Of a stretch of 64,000 nt of DNA, positions 63,060 through 64,000 are shown piece by piece. The notes below the pieces were generated by a model, which was given only the letters and a program-made list of their open reading frames with translations, searched no databases and was not told the origin of the DNA. The stretch's first letter is position 1, and every line of letters begins with the position of its first letter. This DNA comes from Gemmatimonadota bacterium (GTDB lineage Bacteria > Latescibacterota > UBA2968 > UBA8231): assembly GCA_009840005.1 (NCBI GenBank), contig VXOR01000073.1, positions 84,427 through 148,426 of the forward strand, written 5' to 3'. Made by a program: the position numbers and the translations under genes.

Positions 63060-63791
63060 ATGATCGTCGAAGAAGTACGGCTGTGGAAATTGACTCGTCG
63101 CCATGTGCGCGAGCGGCTGGAACAGGGCCTGATTAAGGGGGCAATCCTGCCCACTGGTAGTACCGAGCAGCACAACGAGCACTTAGCCATGGAGCACGAT
63201 ACCGCCAGCGCGGCGCATGTGGCGCACCAAGCGGCTTTGCAGCTCTATCCGCAAGTGGTAGTGGCCACGCCTCTATCCATAGGCATATCCGAGCATTGGA
63301 TGGAGTTCCCCGGCACCTTGAGCCTGCGGCCAGAGACCTTTTTTGCCGTGGCCTACGACGTGTGTGAGTCGCTCAAGCGGCACGGGGTTGAGCACATCCT
63401 GATATGCAATGGCCACGCTGGCAACGGCCCGTTGGGCGGCCAAGTCGAGGAGTTCAGCCAGCGGCTGGACATGGATGTGCAGTTTTATTCGTATTGGGCG
63501 GCGTATTCAGAGGAACTGGTCGCCGAGGTGCTGGAATCGGGGGATTGCCCAGCGCACGCGGCCGAGTTTGAGACCTCGTTTGCCATGGCGGCGTTTCCCG
63601 AGAACGTGCACTGGAAAGGGGTCGATTACGAAGGGGCCAATCTCCAGATCCAGAGCGAGAGCTACGCGCCGCGCGACCCAGTTTACTTTGAGGCGGGCCG
63701 CGACTTGGCCACACCCAAGAAAGGCCGAGTGATGGCCGATGTGGCCATTGACTGGGTCGCTGCTAAGATGAAGGAGATGATCGGCACTTAG
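63060..63791 (+). CDS. creatininase-family amidohydrolase
   Basis: The 243-residue protein shows the creatininase fold signature. ILPTGSTEQHNEHLAMEHDT (metal-ligand Glu, His, Asp) starts near residue 29, SEHWMEFPGTLSL lies near 80, LICNGHAGNG (His) near 117, and HAAEFETS (Glu) near 166. Members open cyclic amides (creatinine, FAPy intermediates, mycofactocin peptides). No mycofactocin or riboflavin genes are adjacent, so the substrate is open. A strong AAAGGAG site precedes ATG 63060. Confidence 0.9.
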   Translation: MIVEEVRLWKLTRRHVRERLEQGLIKGAILPTGSTEQHNEHLAMEHDTASAAHVAHQAALQLYPQVVVATPLSIGISEHWMEFPGTLSLRPETFFAVAYDVCESLKRHGVEHILICNGHAGNGPLGGQVEEFSQRLDMDVQFYSYWAAYSEELVAEVLESGDCPAHAAEFETSFAMAAFPENVHWKGVDYEGANLQIQSESYAPRDPVYFEAGRDLATPKKGRVMADVAIDWVAAKMKEMIGT

Positions 63792-63818
63792 GGAAGCGAC
63801 TGAGCGTTGGTGGCCCTC

Positions 63819-63848
63819 TTGACAAGGATATTTTCTGTATGGTACTGT
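63819..63848 (+). promoter_or_regulatory. candidate promoter of the coiled-coil gene
   Basis: TTGACA at 63819-63824 is followed after 18 bases by TACTGT at 63843-63848. The gene start lies 37 bases further, with AAAGGAGAT as ribosome site. Confidence 0.5.
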
Positions 63849-63884
63849 TGGGTATGACTTCAACCCAATAGAAAGGAGATATTT

Positions 63885-64000
63885 ATGACGGAGCTTACGG
63901 AGCGGGTTGCTCGGCTCGAAGGAGCGTATGACCATCTGGCGACCAAAGCCGATATTGCCGAACTCAAAGTAGCCACTCAAGCCGATATTGCCGAACTCAA
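63885..64000 (+). CDS. coiled-coil protein, 5' end only
   Basis: ATG at 63885 follows a strong AAAGGAG site. The visible 38 residues (starting MTELTERVARLEGAYDHL) form a heptad coiled coil and contain a near-tandem unit, ATKADIAELK then ATQADIAELK, with a period of 10 codons. The frame runs off the right edge. Such short repeat coiled-coil proteins often end in one membrane helix, but that cannot be seen here. Confidence 0.75.
   Translation, partial: MTELTERVARLEGAYDHLATKADIAELKVATQADIAEL

Overview
The window is chromosomal DNA, GC-rich by eye, from a diderm (Gram-negative) bacterium. It encodes the LPS exporter permeases LptF/LptG and lipoproteins. It also carries a giant SprA-type outer-membrane translocon protein and a secreted protease-like protein with a YPNPF...WDG...ASGVY tail, both typical of type IX secretion. 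SprA, that tail and a secreted protein family otherwise best known from Bacteroidetes place it in or near the FCB group. The mix with phytanoyl-CoA dioxygenase, creatininase and DUF4380 genes would fit a Latescibacterota-like lineage, but that is inference and not shown by any marker gene here.

Layout. 0-4.3 kb: end of a TPR protein, a secreted protein, and the ferrous-iron uptake genes feoA-feoB. 4.4-14.7 kb, minus strand: a tightly packed run sprA > comEA > pilM-like > pilN/O-like > coaD > dprA, linking type IX secretion, pilus/competence and CoA synthesis. 15.2-17.6 kb: lptF-lptG. 17.7-23.0 kb: a helical-repeat protein, a lipoprotein, selA, and a LysM6-amidase. 23.3-29.4 kb: Gfo/Idh/MocA dehydrogenase and SDR, an ATP-grasp-like protein followed by larE and def, a tRNA-Asp, and a class I FBP aldolase.

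29.5-44.4 kb is the accessory region. It opens with a phytanoyl-CoA dioxygenase reading frame that runs without a stop into a PD-(D/E)XK restriction endonuclease. That faces an HTH-methyltransferase fusion. Then come oppF and oppD, followed by a cassette of about 10 kb: DUF2283/DUF4258, a SLOG/DprA-like protein, a PIN toxin, an Eco57I-type methylase of 1156 residues, a divergent AbiEi-like regulator without its AbiEii toxin, a PLD-SNF2 helicase, and VapBC. The rest of the opp operon (oppC, oppB, oppA) lies beyond it at 44.4-48.5 kb, so the cassette appears to have landed inside a peptide-transporter operon.

48.6-56.4 kb: a PII protein, then a GntR(YtrA)-controlled operon with an ABC ATPase, two paralogous permeases that each carry a fused extracytoplasmic beta-propeller, and a TlpA-type thioredoxin with unusual internal repeats. 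The promoter of this operon contains a perfect palindromic operator. 56.5-64 kb: an SDR, a HemL-like aminotransferase, PurF, the putative T9SS-cargo metalloprotease, a DUF4380 protein, a creatininase-family hydrolase, and the start of a coiled-coil protein.

Most likely new biology: (1) the PLD-SNF2 helicase/methylase cassette with its orphan AbiEi-type regulator; (2) the dioxygenase-endonuclease chimera; (3) the sprA-comEA-pilM-pilN/O operon; (4) the propeller-ABC/thioredoxin operon. All functions are assigned from sequence motifs read by eye; no database search was possible.
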